NCBI GenBank assembly: GCA_028641055.1
Contig: CM054061.1
Span: forward strand, 28,507,523 to 28,571,522
Direction: 5' to 3'
Origin: Alopecurus myosuroides
Taxonomy: Eukaryota > Streptophyta > Magnoliopsida > Poales > Poaceae
Length of the DNA stretch: 64,000 nucleotides
Of this stretch, positions 24,493 to 35,543 are shown piece after piece. Below the pieces are notes generated by a model. It was not told the origin of the DNA, searched no databases, and saw only the letters and a program-made list of their open reading frames with translations. The position numbers and the translations under genes were made by a program. The first letter of the stretch is position 1; each line of letters begins with the position of its first letter.

Positions 24493-25490
24493 TGATGTCT
24501 ACGCACGCTTCTATTCTTGTAGACAGTGTTGGGCCTCGAAGTGCAGAGGTTTGTAGAACAGTAGCAAGTTTCCCTTAAGTGGATCACCTAATGTTTATTG
24601 AACTCGGGGAGATAGAGGTCAAAGGTATCCCTCTCAAGCAACCCTGCAATTATAATACAAGAAGTTTCTTGTGTCCCCAACACACCTAATACAATTTTCA
24701 GTTGTATAGGTGGACTAGTTCGGCGAAGAGATAGTGAAATACAAGTAATATGGATGATTATAAGTGATAGTAGCAATCTGAAATAAAAATGTCAGCAAGC
24801 AAACATGTAGCAAAACTAATTGCAAATGGTGTTTCAATGCTTAGAAAGAAGGCATAGGGATCATACTTTCACTAGGGACACTCTCAACAATAATAACATA
24901 ATTGAATGAATAAATATAACCTCTTCACTATGCTACTCTGAACCAATCTACAGTCGGATAACAAAAACCAATCATTGTGTAGGGTTGTAAAAGCACTCCT
25001 CAGAGTTCGCATTTCCCCATCCAGGTAACCCCATGCGGCCATGCTATCACCATGAGAGGTATATGGTTCCAAAAAAAACACCATAGTTTCATAGGGTCAT
25101 CCAACACAAAATATAAATATCATGCGAAAACACACAATGAACACGTTGTCACCTTTACACCGTGATCAAAGTGTCTATAGAGATCTGGTAACAAAACCAC
25201 TTAAGTAGCATAATAGATGAAGACAAACATCCACTTATTAAACTAGGTTACAAATCTCGTGATCACATAAAGATCACACCATGGGAGAGAGAGATGAAAC
25301 ACATAGCTACTGGTGGAGCCCTCAGCCCCGGGGAAGAACTACTCCCTCCTCATCATTGGAGACATCAATGGCGATGAAGATGGCGGTGGATTCAATGGAG
25401 ATTGTCGTGGGAAAGTCACGGTAGATGTTACCGGTGGTAACTTGGATTGGGGTGATTCGACTCTGGTGTTTGGGAGAGGGTTTAGCTTAG
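24493..25490 (-). mobile_element. Gypsy LTR fragment, reverse orientation
   Basis: Begins TGATGTCTACGCACGCTTCT and passes through TGTGTCCCCAACACACC and ACTAGTTCGGCGAAGAGAT. I recognise this from abundant Triticeae gypsy LTRs read in reverse. It continues to the GGAGCCCTCAGCCCCGGGG block near 25314. The right boundary is unclear and no partner LTR is in the window, so it is a truncated or solo LTR. Confidence 0.6.
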
Positions 25491-25904
25491 GTTGAACATT
25501 GGCTGAAATCATACTAACTGGTGATCTAGAGGCTCCGTCTGCAATGTCGCAGAGACTCCATTCTAGGGTTACAAAGACTTGCTCTCGTATACCTAGAATA
25601 CTCGAATCCTTCTGTTCTCTCTCGATCTCTCTCTCTATGCCCTAGAAGCCGGTTTATATAATACCCGGTTTCCTAACTTTCCTTACAAGATACCCCTGGA
25701 ATCCTACTTGAGGTCTACACGTAACCCTAAATTACTTACCGTGACCCCCAACTCATGGATCATAGGGTTTACGCCGCATTTTAGGTCTTCTAGAGCTTCT
25801 CTTCCCTTAGGCCGGGTCATCAATACAATTATTGGCCCACTAATAACACCCAACCTAGTATCACAGTGCAAGTTCTCGAGTAAACTCCCTCCAGCCGCGT
25901 CTCG
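25491..25904. other. Unassigned segment with promoter-like features on the minus strand
   Basis: On the minus strand TATATAAACCGGCTTC (about 25645-25660) is followed by a purine-rich GAGAGAGAGATCGAGAGAGA tract. This looks like a TATA box and transcript leader, perhaps from an LTR. No coding region. It directly joins the truncated LTR of element C. Confidence 0.35.
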
Positions 25905-26190
25905 TCCCACCAGAACCTTACGTTCTAAGGTCCCATATATATCCCCCAATAACTTAACTTTGTGGCTCGGTCTCAGGTTACTGTCACACCCAAGTCACCA
26001 CCACTCCATTATGCTACCGGTGATCACCTTACATGCATTCCCCAACATATGCGTGCACTCATATATTGTACATAAAGACAATCATAGAAGATAACAAACT
26101 TGTATGCAACCAATCAACGAACTATTTCACCATTGCCAAGAACAATTCACTACTCAAACATAGACGGGGAGACACAATACATCAAGGGAA
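25905..26190 (-). repeat. Element C 3' LTR, left segment
   Basis: Nearly identical to 45371-45656. The upstream 510 bp of the LTR (equivalent to 44865-45370) are absent and replaced by unrelated sequence. It ends in GAA, one half of the CACTA target duplication. Confidence 0.8.
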
Positions 26191-26455
26191 CACTAGTACA
26201 GATACCCTCATCTGTGGCGCACCAAAAAGTGATTCTGTGGCGCACCCCGGGGCCATAGGGGTGCGCCACAGAACACATGCCATAAAAATAGTTTCTGTGG
26301 CGCACCCAACCCGTGCGCCATAGAAATAATAGATTCTGTGGCGCACCCAGCCCGTGCGCCACAGAAATACTCGATTCTGTGGCGCATCCCCTCCAGGTGC
26401 GCCACAGAAATAGGTGCGCCACAGAATTGTTCCATGGTGCGCCACAGAAACATCT
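26191..26455. repeat. CACTA left terminal inverted repeat and subterminal hairpin array
   Basis: After CACTAGTACAGA at 26191-26202 there are about nine copies of TCTGTGGCGCAC or its complement up to 26455. They are mostly paired as short hairpins with 6-12-base loops (for example around 26235-26278, 26311-26327 and 26333-26366). In En/Spm-type elements such arrays are binding sites for the element's accessory protein. ORFs reading repeated FLWRT or GAPQN through here are artefacts of the repeat. Confidence 0.88.
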
Positions 26456-28091
26456 GCAGTATTTCAAAATTTAAATTGTTTCTGGTATAAATACCAGATA
26501 TATTACAGTATTTATACAGTTTGAATACAGGCAGTGATATTTGACAAATATATAAACATAGAAGTGATATTTGACAAAGATACAAGCCACACATTACTCG
26601 ATAATAACATAATATACAATAGTGATCCATAGTGCAAAAGTATCAAATTTTGTTCATCGAACATCATCGAACATAGTGATACATAGTCAAACATCATCGA
26701 ACATGCCACCACATAGTTCATCGAACATGACACCACATAGTTACTCGATAAGGCCTAAGCTAAGATGAAATAGACTACAAGCATGGCGACGATGGTGAGC
26801 AAGAACGGTAGCTTGATGGAGGTCTTCATCTTGTTCTTCTGTTTCGACTGGTGGTCCCTCCACTTCACAACCGCCTCGTGTCTAGTCTCGTATCCTTTAT
26901 AGCAGTTGCCGCTGAACTTGTCGACCTGTGCTTTACAGTCCTTCCACTCGTCATAGACTCCTGGAACCCGACCCTCGAACACCACGTAGTACGTCATCTA
27001 TATAGATAAACACAAAGCATATTAGTAAGTATAATGCAAAAAACAACTAAGGCATATATTTTCACCAAAAACAACTAAGGAATATGAATGCAAACTTGTT
27101 AATAATCACTGTATCTTGATTATCACAGATTATATTCACTGTATCTTGATCATCATTGTACCTTGATCATGACAGACTACTCCAGAATATGAATGCAAAC
27201 TTGTTTGCTTGTGCTTGTGTCATTTGAATAGTACAGAATATGAATAGTGTAGTAGCATTTGGAGTACGAATTGTGTTTGTGTTGTAGTGCTTGTGCGCAT
27301 TGCAGTAGCATCACCGATTTAAAAAAAATATGAATGCAAACTCGTTTGCTTGTGCTGGAGTTTGAATTGCTCACTTGTTTGCCTGTGATGTACTCTTGCA
27401 CACTTCTTTAAATAAGATCAGTACACTAGCATCAGTTTCAGTTTCAGTTAAAAGTTTCAGTTTCGTTTCAAGTTTCAGTTTGAAAATTCATTGTTTCAAA
27501 CTTCAAATTTCAGTATGAAATATTGGATGCTACAGAATGAAATATTGCTACTGCTCAAGTTATATCGGCACAATCTATGATTTTTTGGGTCTTCTAATGG
27601 CAGAGAATGTCAAAGGCACATTATATCAAGCGATATAGTGTCATGATAGCATCACGCTTCATCAGTTCATCGATGAAGTGCTTTTATGAGTACTCCAAAT
27701 AATCAAGCAAAAAAGAAAAGGTACTTATGAACTTATATAAACTCTTTTTTTGTATTTGCCTTGATTCTGTTCGCATCAATGTGTGTAATTAAACAACTAA
27801 TGTACTCCTGAATGTAATAATCCACCTAAATAATAATGTAGTACACCTATTGGACCATGCCGTGCCATAAAAAAATAACTCAATGTAGTGCCTATATTTA
27901 GGGTTCAGACAACACTTATTGTAATTTCAGTTATTGATTACTGCTTGATGATTACAAGTTATTCTAGACTGAAATAGTGGCTACTTGATAACACAAACTT
28001 GCTTGTAATAGTAGCTAGCTAGGCATATATATATATAAGTTAAGCAAATTTTGTTAAACAAACTAATAGTAGCTAGCTACGCACACCTCGA

Positions 28092-28674
28092 TCAACGATA
28101 CCTCTTCTGGAGAGGCGCCGGAAACGGCTTATATAGCTCCTTCGTCATCCACGACCTACGATCAGCCTGCCGCTCTAGGAGTTCCTGGATATCCCTCTGG
28201 CATAACCCTATGGGCTGGTTCAAGGACCCTCCCTTTTTGTTGACATCTTCAATTATTATCTCCGACAACTTGACTTTGATACGATGAAAATCTTGCATAA
28301 GATCTTCCTGTGAGATTTCCCCCGCCATTTTGTTGGACCAGTCTCGGAGTTTAGAAGGATGATTCATATTATTTGCATCCCGGACAATCCCTTTGAGGTG
28401 ATGGAGGGCATAGAAGGCCTCCTTTGTGCTCCAAGCCGGCTGCTTGATGCAGGGGAACTCGGTCACGTGCCTGAACCCGTATTTGCCAGTAGCCGGCCTG
28501 ATACATTCTTGTTTCTTTTGGAATGTGCCTCCATTTTGGGCGTAGCCGTTGAGAGCCTCATCGAGAACACTCCTTATTCTGGTGTAGTCTTTCTTCTTCG
28601 TCTTATTCGACGAGTCGAAGTACTCGGCTAGTGACCACTTTGGGCAAAGCACGATGAGTGTGCAGTATGTGTCC
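28092..28674 (-). other. Ulp1-like (C48) pseudo-protease domain in the CACTA second gene
   Basis: The C-terminal exon reads TYCTLIVLCPKWSLAEYFDS, then EFPCIKQPAWSTKEAFYALHHL. This matches the layout of Ulp1/SENP cysteine protease domains found in many plant CACTA proteins, where a His-Trp begins the first strand, an Asp sits in the YFDS position, and the catalytic Cys lies in a QPxxxxxCxxYV-like motif. Here the His-Trp position is Tyr-Cys and the Cys position is Glu (TKEAFYA). Only the Asp is kept. If the alignment is right, the domain cannot be a protease. Confidence 0.6.
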
Positions 28675-30010
28675 CTGCTCAACACATGCAATCGAATCCA
28701 GGATAAGCAATGGATGAAATCTAGAAAAAAAACATTAGCTACAATGGTCGCGAGATTTACTCGGGAAAGACAGGCAAAAGAATGTCCCTCTTGTTCTCAC
28801 TGTTTCTCAACATGAAGCTCTCGAGGTACTTCACTGCCTTGGTCCGTGAACTTGATCCTTCCTCCAGCTGGCTATCACGCATGTAGTAGGGATCCGCTAC
28901 CATAACGTACGGGGGTAACTCTCGCTGGATCTGCAGCTGAGCATTGAGCGCGTATAGGCGGACCAAGTTATAGTCCAGCCGTCTCGAGTGAAACAGATTG
29001 AAGATATCCTCGTACGCTATGAAGAACAGTCCCGCGGGGTCTTCATGGACGAAGTCCGGGCCCTCTGGCACCTTGACCACGAACGCCGGGTAATTTGGAG
29101 ACTCTTCTTTAAGAAGGAGGCCCTCTAGCATCACGATAATGTTCTGCAATGTGAGCATTGGTCCAATTGCCCCTTGTATCTCGTCCGGACCCAGTATCGG
29201 TTTCCCAGCTTCATGCAAGCGGGTCAAGCCATCCTTACGGGGTCGTACCACGGCGTCGGCCAAGATCTTAGTATGCTGGGCCTTTTTAGCAGGTCTCTTC
29301 CTAATCTTCTTGCTAGGGGTGGCCTGATCTGCTGCGGGAGCTGGGGGTGCGGGAGCTGGGGGTGCGGGTGCTCGGGACGACCCTACGATTGTCTTATGCA
29401 GTGTGCCAGGGCTGAATACTGTACCCTCCGGGAAGGTCAGGCGATGCGTGACTTCAGTACGCCTAGGTTGATCGTCGTGACTGCGGAAGGCTTCATCGTC
29501 ACGATCCATATCAGGCATGTACCTATCTTGGCTGTAGCCCGTGTTGAGGTAGGCATTGATGTCGACATTGTCATCGTAATGATAGTCATCGACACCGGCT
29601 CCAGCAAACGGGTTGTCCACGTCCTTTGGTGGTGACGGCGGCTGTGATGCCGGCGGTTGAGGCACAACTGCATTTGATGATCTTTTGGCCGGTCGTTGCG
29701 GCATATTTCCCAACAACACTTTGTGCCTTGTGGTGGTGGCAACAACCGCCGGTTCCTTCTGGGTGGTGGTGGCGACGACTACCGTTTCCTTCTGAGGGGC
29801 GGCGGCCTTGGGTGCTGTCTGGACGGCTCTTTGCTTCGTGGGCCGGACGATCTTATTGAGCGGGGCCATAGGGGATGTGGCGCCGATGTTGCGCTTGATC
29901 ACAAGACCCCCCCCCCCAAGACGAATCTGGCTCTTCGGCCATTTCATCACCCATGTCGTGCAGTCTCCAAGTACCAAGGTGTCCTCCTCGTCGCAGCCTG
30001 GAGGTTGAAA

Positions 30011-30019
30011 GGGGGGGGG
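30011..30019. other. G9 homopolymer with frame change in CACTA second gene
   Basis: Upstream the family frame reads VPGGELVDVATGTIIQPGER and VKLANVVPEYRDVLPPPF. Downstream it reads DEEDTLVLGDCTTWVMKWPK in another frame. The switch falls at the run of nine G (C on the coding strand), a typical place for a real indel or a sequencing error. Confidence 0.65.
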
Positions 30020-32241
30020 AGGACGTCGCGATATTCTGGCACTACATTGGCCAACTTCACCTTCATCACGTTCTCGTCCATTTGAGAGTGGTGCATAGTG
30101 CGTTCCCCCGGTTGTATAATAGTGCCGGTAGCAACATCCACCAACTCTCCGCCGGGCACCACGCGATGCAGGAGTACGCAAGGTTCGTCATGTTGGGCAA
30201 CATACCAGGCATCATGAGATGACAGTCATCTTGAGAAGGCGTAGTTAGATCACGACTAACTAATTATTTACCTTGGTGATGGCGTCGAGCTCGGCGGGTG
30301 TCGAGACAAGGGCGACGGTGCCGGCGGCCGGCCCATCATTCTTCGGCATTGCTGCGGAAGGGGGCGGCAATGTGACTAGAAGGAGCGGCGCCGACGTCTG
30401 GGGGGTCAGCTGTTGCGGCGGCACTTGCTGGTTCATGCTTGAGTTGCTGCCGACGAAGGTGGGCAGATGGATCGGTCCAATTTGACCCCTCGCATTCCAA
30501 GAAGCTATCCCCTCCATCAACCCAGCGGGGATGACTTCCTTGAGCCTCTGATCCACTAATTTATTGAGCGTGTCGGGGTCCACCTCTCTGCTCTCAAGTT
30601 TCTTCTCTAGAGCCGCCATCTTCTTCTTCAGCTCCGCGACCTCCTCATCATCCTTAGTCGATGTCGTCTTCCTCTTCTTTCTCGACGACTTGGCATCTGA
30701 TGCGTAGTACTCGGCTACCTTCATGTTTAGCCCAAAGCCGGAGATACGGCCAGCCGACGTCGGCGGGGCATCCAACGGCCTTTTCTTGTATGCGTTCGTC
30801 GCCCTGTTGAAAGGCGTGTCCCACCGACCCGTCGACCCTTCGGACGAGTGGTCAGATTTCTGCAACTCCCTCTCCTTCGGACAAAAGGAAATTAAGGTGA
30901 GCCCATTATCTAATTATTAGATCAATGCAATATACATGTACTTCAGATATATGTGTCCTTACCAAATGTTTCTCGAATTCCTTCACGTCCTGGTCTTTCG
31001 TCACGAATTCCCCCGTCTTCCAGTCTAAGAAGTACCGGGACCGGACAAAGTTCCTAACTTGTATATCCGTGATTTTGTGCCAGGGTTTATCTTTTCCGAG
31101 ACGTTCCATCTCGCGGTCCTCCTTCTCCCAAACATCCTGTTTTCCTCGGTAACCACCGCTTCCGCAATGTTGGTGCCCTATGTTTTGTTCCCGCATATCC
31201 TCCCCCCATTTTGTCCATTTTTTACACTCCTCGGTGTTCATGTACGCCTTCAGTATGTCGAAATCTTCTTTCTCGAGCGTCGGGTCTGTGCGACGGATCT
31301 CCTCCCAGCTTTTACCTTTCTTGATCTTCTTCTTCACCCGGGATTTCAAGCTGCTCAACGCGGTGCTCATCTTCGTGATGGCTAAAGAGTCCACCCTTTT
31401 GTTGAACGGCTCCGGGAACGTGTATCGCTGGTGAAGCTTCTTCAGGAGGATTTCGACCAAAGCCTTGTTTTCGCTGCTTCTAAGGTCCGTCGTGTTGATC
31501 GACATGCTTTCCCGCACGATGCACCCTAGCTGCATGCCGTACCCTGAGGAAACCGCTTCAGGCGCCAATGGTAGGCCACTCGGCGAGACCTCGGTGATTG
31601 TATCAGTGACGTTCGCGAGCACTTGCGGCCTACGATCCTTCCTAGGGGCCCGAGGCTTCTTATCCTTCTTATCGGTCGTCGGGGCGGCGACGCCGCTACC
31701 ACCAGCCGCCGTGCGGTCAGTGCCGCCACCATCGGTGCTGTCATCCTGGTCCTCTTCCTCCAAGTACCCCCAATCAATATCACCGCCGTCCTCCCGGTCC
31801 TCTTCCTCAATTCTGGTTGCACCGTGGGCATCCCAGCCCTCTTCCTCGGCACCGGCTTCGGGCACGGACCCGTGCTTGGAAGAGCCAGGCATGTTTCTGT
31901 AATAACATTCAAATTTGAATTTTTGAGTTGGATTTCAAATTATTCAATATAAACTACTTCGTTATCATTCATGTATGAGGTATGATTCCTAATCCCTATA
32001 ACTGGATGTATTTTTGGTGTGGTCTGGTGTGGTCTCGAATGGTGCTTTGCATGATTACATGTGTGCTTTGGACGCTATAAGATGGCCACACACTCTGGTC
32101 ACACACTCTGGTTGTGGAGTGGAATGAAACTAAGATGGAGCAAAGCACTCTAGTGAGAGGAGGGCTAGCAGTAACAAAACCATAGTTTCAGTACAGGGAA
32201 TCTAGTGAGAGGAGAGCATAGCACTCTGTGGTACTACTATT

Positions 32242-32640
32242 TTGTACAAGCATTTTTTCTTTCCTTTCAATTATAGCGATATTATGTTTCTGAGAATTAT
32301 CCATTTCTCCTTCCTTGATGTTCCTTTATCCACTGTAACTTTTCCTAAGAAAGTTTCCTCTGGTAGCTATTTTCAGGTATTAGACTTTATTATGAGGCAT
32401 ATTGGTTCGGCAACTCCATTGATAGCTGGGAATTCTGTCTATACAGATCTACTATTTTTGAAGGTTAGCAAGAGAAAAAACTCCCTTAGCCATCTGCTGA
32501 AAGTGAAATGGTTCATACTATTTAAGAAGCGGAAAAGGATGACTTCCAGAAGCTACCTAAAGATGTTCAAGATGGCCCAAGGAGCGAACCCCACAGGTAT
32601 CATATCCTCTCATGGCGAAAAATTACTATTCAAAATCTAA
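32242..32640 (+). other. Unrecognised exon-like stretch in the CACTA intron
   Basis: A 132-codon plus-strand frame. Splice-like sites occur: TTTCAATTATAG before 32267, CTATTTTCAG then GTATTAG near 32375, and CCCCACAG then GTATCA near 32596. None of the three frames shows a motif I know. It may be part of a captured host gene or chance. Confidence 0.25.
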
Positions 32641-33599
32641 CAAAATAGTAGAATGACAAAAATAAATCCATATAATACAAGGAGATTAATATAACAATCA
32701 AGTAATCAAAGCAGGTAATTGAATGTAATTGGCATACATGTTATTGAATGTAATTGGCATGATCCGTCTCCCAGGTTTTGTCGAAAAGTTCACATGGTAG
32801 AAAAATCCTAGGCTAGTTTGTTCAATCTGGAATGGCTGCAACAACAGGACTGGGCTCAAAGCAGACAACACCAAACTTAAGTTACCACAGGAACCAGAAG
32901 GTATGTATTCATGATGAATTTGTTGACAGGGTTTAACAAACCATACACAATGGCTCAAACTGATAACTTAACATCTCTTCTTCATCTTATATATCTTACA
33001 GAGAATTAGTATTCACGACCTAGCAGGTATGGGTACACACAAGGTACGATCATCTGAACTATTATGAAGTTTTATCTTACCAGCCAATGTTTTAAATACA
33101 AGTAGGAGTACTCAACTTCCAAACATGGATTCTCATGGAAAAAAAAGCGTGTGCGCTTTAGAACTGTTATGTAGTTTGTTAAATACAAGTATCCTGACCA
33201 GGCAGTACGCCCTCAAATGTCCCATCCGGCGAGACCAGGCAGTACCCTGACCTGAACAAGTAATTTCCTACCAGCTATTCCAGGCGGACCACAGGTATAA
33301 ACTATAAGTTGACGCCAATTTATCAACCCATATCCTCCAGCTAATCCATCTATTTGATCGATGCAGGGGCAGAGGGTACAACCTGAATTGTCTACAAAAT
33401 CCCTCCGGTGAGTACTACGTATTCAGTTCAAAGAGCACGGTAGAATTAATGGACTCTTATTGGTAATCGACTGCCAAAGACAGGGTAAAATGAGAGCAAG
33501 ATACCTAGGACTCTATAAGGTTAAGGACCTGTTTGGAATCCAGGATTCTCGCAGGAGACAATACATTTCCCGCGGAAAAACAAAAAAATGGGCCTTACA

Positions 33600-34162
33600 A
33601 TGGTGAGCTAATGACAGTGGTTATTCACACATAGCCTCCAACCACCAAGGCACATGGAAGCAGTGGTAGGGCCTACTCTATTCTACTCCTCCTCTTGGAT
33701 GGCTGTGATTAGGCCACAATGGCCAGGCACAAACTTTGAAGCACCATCACCTGATCATTCCTCATCAGCAGCTAGCTAGACACCGAAACTATACACTAAA
33801 ACTACAACCATATTCTAACCTCAGCAACTTTGAAGCCCTTCACTTTGATTCTTCCTGTCTACCTAGGTTTAAAAATGCTATGCTCCCTCCAAGATCGAAT
33901 GCACTGAGCTGTGCCCTTATGTACCAGAGAAAATATTAATTCCTCACATGGGCACCTCCAAAGCTCCCCTTGGTAGGCTATAAATGCCTGCCCATGACAT
34001 CTGCATGCTTCTCTACACCACACAACATCACCACCACTGCTAGCTACTCGATCGTGCCCAGCTTTTGCCACAGACAAGAAGAACCTAACACGTTTCCCTC
34101 CCAGCAGGATGGCCATGAATCCTCTCTCCCAGGAGCACCCCAATGCATGGCAAAGCTACTAA
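33600..34162 (+). pseudogene. Captured promoter, 5' UTR and first codons of a host B3-domain gene
   Basis: A clean promoter layout appears on the plus strand: TATA box CTATAAATG (33979-33987), then a leader rich in CACCACC and GCTAGCTA, and an ATG at 34109. The first codons read MAMNPLSQEHPNAW, followed by junk codons and a stop at 34162. I remember MAMNPLSQEHPQAWPWG as the N-terminus of grass RAV/NGATHA-like B3-domain transcription factors. A homologous start preceded by a host-style promoter suggests gene-fragment capture that ended shortly after the start codon. The left boundary is uncertain. It is antisense to the surrounding transposon gene. Confidence 0.5.
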
Positions 34163-34181
34163 GTATAAAGCTACTAAGTAT
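34152..34181 (+). repeat. 15-bp tandem duplication at the capture boundary
   Basis: AAAGCTACTAAGTAT occurs twice in a row, directly where the B3-like codons stop matching. Confidence 0.7.
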
Positions 34182-34984
34182 AAAATTCATAGAAAATTTT
34201 GGCATGACTTTTGCTAATTTTCCTATGTATGAGAGTGCCAGAAATTCGCTCGGAAGGAAATGAATCAACTTCCTCGCGAAACTTTGGCATCTCAAAAAGG
34301 AAAAACCTGCACAAAAAATCTACAGCTACCAGCTCAACAGTGAGGAACACTTTGCTGATGTACCAGGCATGCCAAAAATAGATTCAAAGTTTCAGAATCT
34401 TGACAGCATCTGGACATATGATTCTGAACAAATTATATGTTCACAGTATAACCTAAGCAGAAAGTGCATGTTAGAATTTCACAGTATAAGCTAAGTTCCA
34501 GAATTTCAAGCCTGTTCAGTATCGAGCTAGTGGAATTTCAATATGGTAGAAAAGGATTCTTGTCGCCTCGAGTTTCAGATGGACGAGAAAATAAACACCA
34601 GTCTAGGTAACCGTGTTGTGTTCTTGTCCCGTGATCTAAGAAAAGAGCCCTGCTCCGGCGCTGAAGAACAAAATTTCTGGCAGCTGCCTGCACAATCATC
34701 CCTCCATGACCAATGCAACTCATATAGGTTCACTACTAGTAGTAGGCAACAGCAGAGTGACGAGATGCGCAATACTTTAAGCTCGAAGCTGAGCCATCTA
34801 ACTACCTGGTATAGCTTTCGAGGAATCAAATTTTGTTCACTTTGTCGAAAACCCTAACTCAGCAAAAGCATCACATCTGAAACCAAGCCGCAAAGAAAGA
34901 TGTAGGCGAGCTGAGACACAAAGAAAGCCACTCGTGGACGCGCTGTAGGTGGAAGGCAGAGGGAGAAGAGAGCCGGGGGCTTAC

Positions 34985-35240
34985 CTGTAGGTGGAAGGCT
35001 TGTCGAGGAAGACGGTGTCGATGCAGACGGCACACGGCGCGGCGCTCCTCTAGTAGCTAGGTCACGGGCAGCGCGGCGCTCGTTCTCCTAGCTAGGTCCG
35101 GCGCGACGCTCCTCCTCCTAGTCACGGCGCTCCTCCTCCTAGGCTCCTCCTCCACACGGATCCTCCACGGCGGCGAGCGCGAGCGAGAAGATCAAAGGGG
35201 ATCGATCCTCCACGGTGGTGTTCGTCGCGAGAGAGAGAGG
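34985..35240 (-). promoter_or_regulatory. Leader exon and promoter region of the CACTA second gene
   Basis: On the minus strand a CT-rich start (CCCCTCTCTCTCTCGCGACG) is followed by a GC-rich leader with repeated GGAGGAGCGCCG-like units. It ends at a clean splice donor (CTACAG then GTAAGC at 34984). The internal hairpin array lies immediately upstream. The transcript start is inferred; no clear TATA box is seen. Confidence 0.5.
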
Positions 35241-35310
35241 GGAAGAACTGAGATGAAAACTGCTAAGTGTGGAAGATGACCAGGCGGGTCCACATGTCAT
35301 TGGCAAAGAG

Positions 35311-35495
35311 GCATTTTCTGTGGCGCACCACGAGCATGTGCGCCACAGAATTGTTAGAATTCTATGGCGCACGCTTCTAGCGGTGCGCCATAGAATTTCC
35401 TTGGCCTATTCTGTGGCCACGATGAGCGGGGCCACATGTCATTGAGTCCAAGCAATTTCTATGGCGCATGCTTCCTGCGGTGCGCCACAGAATTG
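35311..35495. repeat. Internal array of CACTA subterminal hairpin repeats
   Basis: Copies of TCTGTGGCGCAC and complements occur as hairpins at about 35318-35352, 35361-35397 and 35457-35492. These are the same motifs as at the two ends, but 4.7 kb from the right end and directly upstream of the second gene's leader exon. No CACTA terminus is visible here. Confidence 0.85.
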
Positions 35496-35543
35496 GGTCG
35501 GTATAATGAATAAAATAAACGAAACGCTGGATCTGACAGATAT

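Larger units (their letters stand above)
28092..31896 (-). pseudogene. CACTA second gene (Transposase_24-like accessory protein with a Ulp1-like C-terminus)
   Basis: Exon 1 (31896-30963) starts MPGSSKHGSVPEAG at 31892 and is preceded by an acceptor (TTATTACAG). It has an acidic N-terminus, a GLPLAPEAVSSGYGMQLGCI segment and a core like the plant En/Spm Transposase_24 family (YTFPEPFNKRVDSLAI, RRTDPTLEKEDFDILKAYMN). Exon 2 (30874-30272) joins in frame after HL, has the GSTGRWDTPFNRATNAYK motif, then a nuclear-localisation-like SSRKKRKTT and a coiled coil (EEVAELKKKMAALEKKLES). Exon 3 (about 30210-28761) is rich in Ala, Pro and Thr. Exon 4 (28674-28092) joins in frame (FPE+DTYCTLIVL) after an 86-bp intron. 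The frame breaks in the exon 2-3 join and again at a G9 run (30011-30019), so this copy cannot make the full protein. Confidence 0.75.
31897..34984 (-). other. First intron of the CACTA second gene, with captured sequence
   Basis: The leader exon upstream ends CCACCTACAG followed by donor GTAAGCCC (34984). The acceptor TTATTACAG ends at 31897, four bases before the start codon. The 3.1-kb intron holds no transposase motif. It contains an antisense B3-gene promoter fragment (about 33600-34162) and some exon-like pieces at 32262-32600 whose source I cannot name. Confidence 0.5.

Noticed and set aside
25607..25613. CCTTC followed by TG as the left target duplication of element C
   Set aside because: The five bases match those after 46286, but the following sequence is not homologous to the LTR start at 44865; probably chance.
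26150..26630. Overlapping ORFs with repeated FLWRT, GAPQN, VRHRN peptides (also 39675-40250 and 35139-35616)
   Set aside because: They read through the inverted subterminal repeats in several frames on both strands; the peptide repeat is a by-product of the DNA repeat.
29130..30220. Plus-strand ORFs of 60-153 codons opposite the CACTA second gene
   Set aside because: Shadows of the GC-rich minus-strand coding exon; no independent motif.
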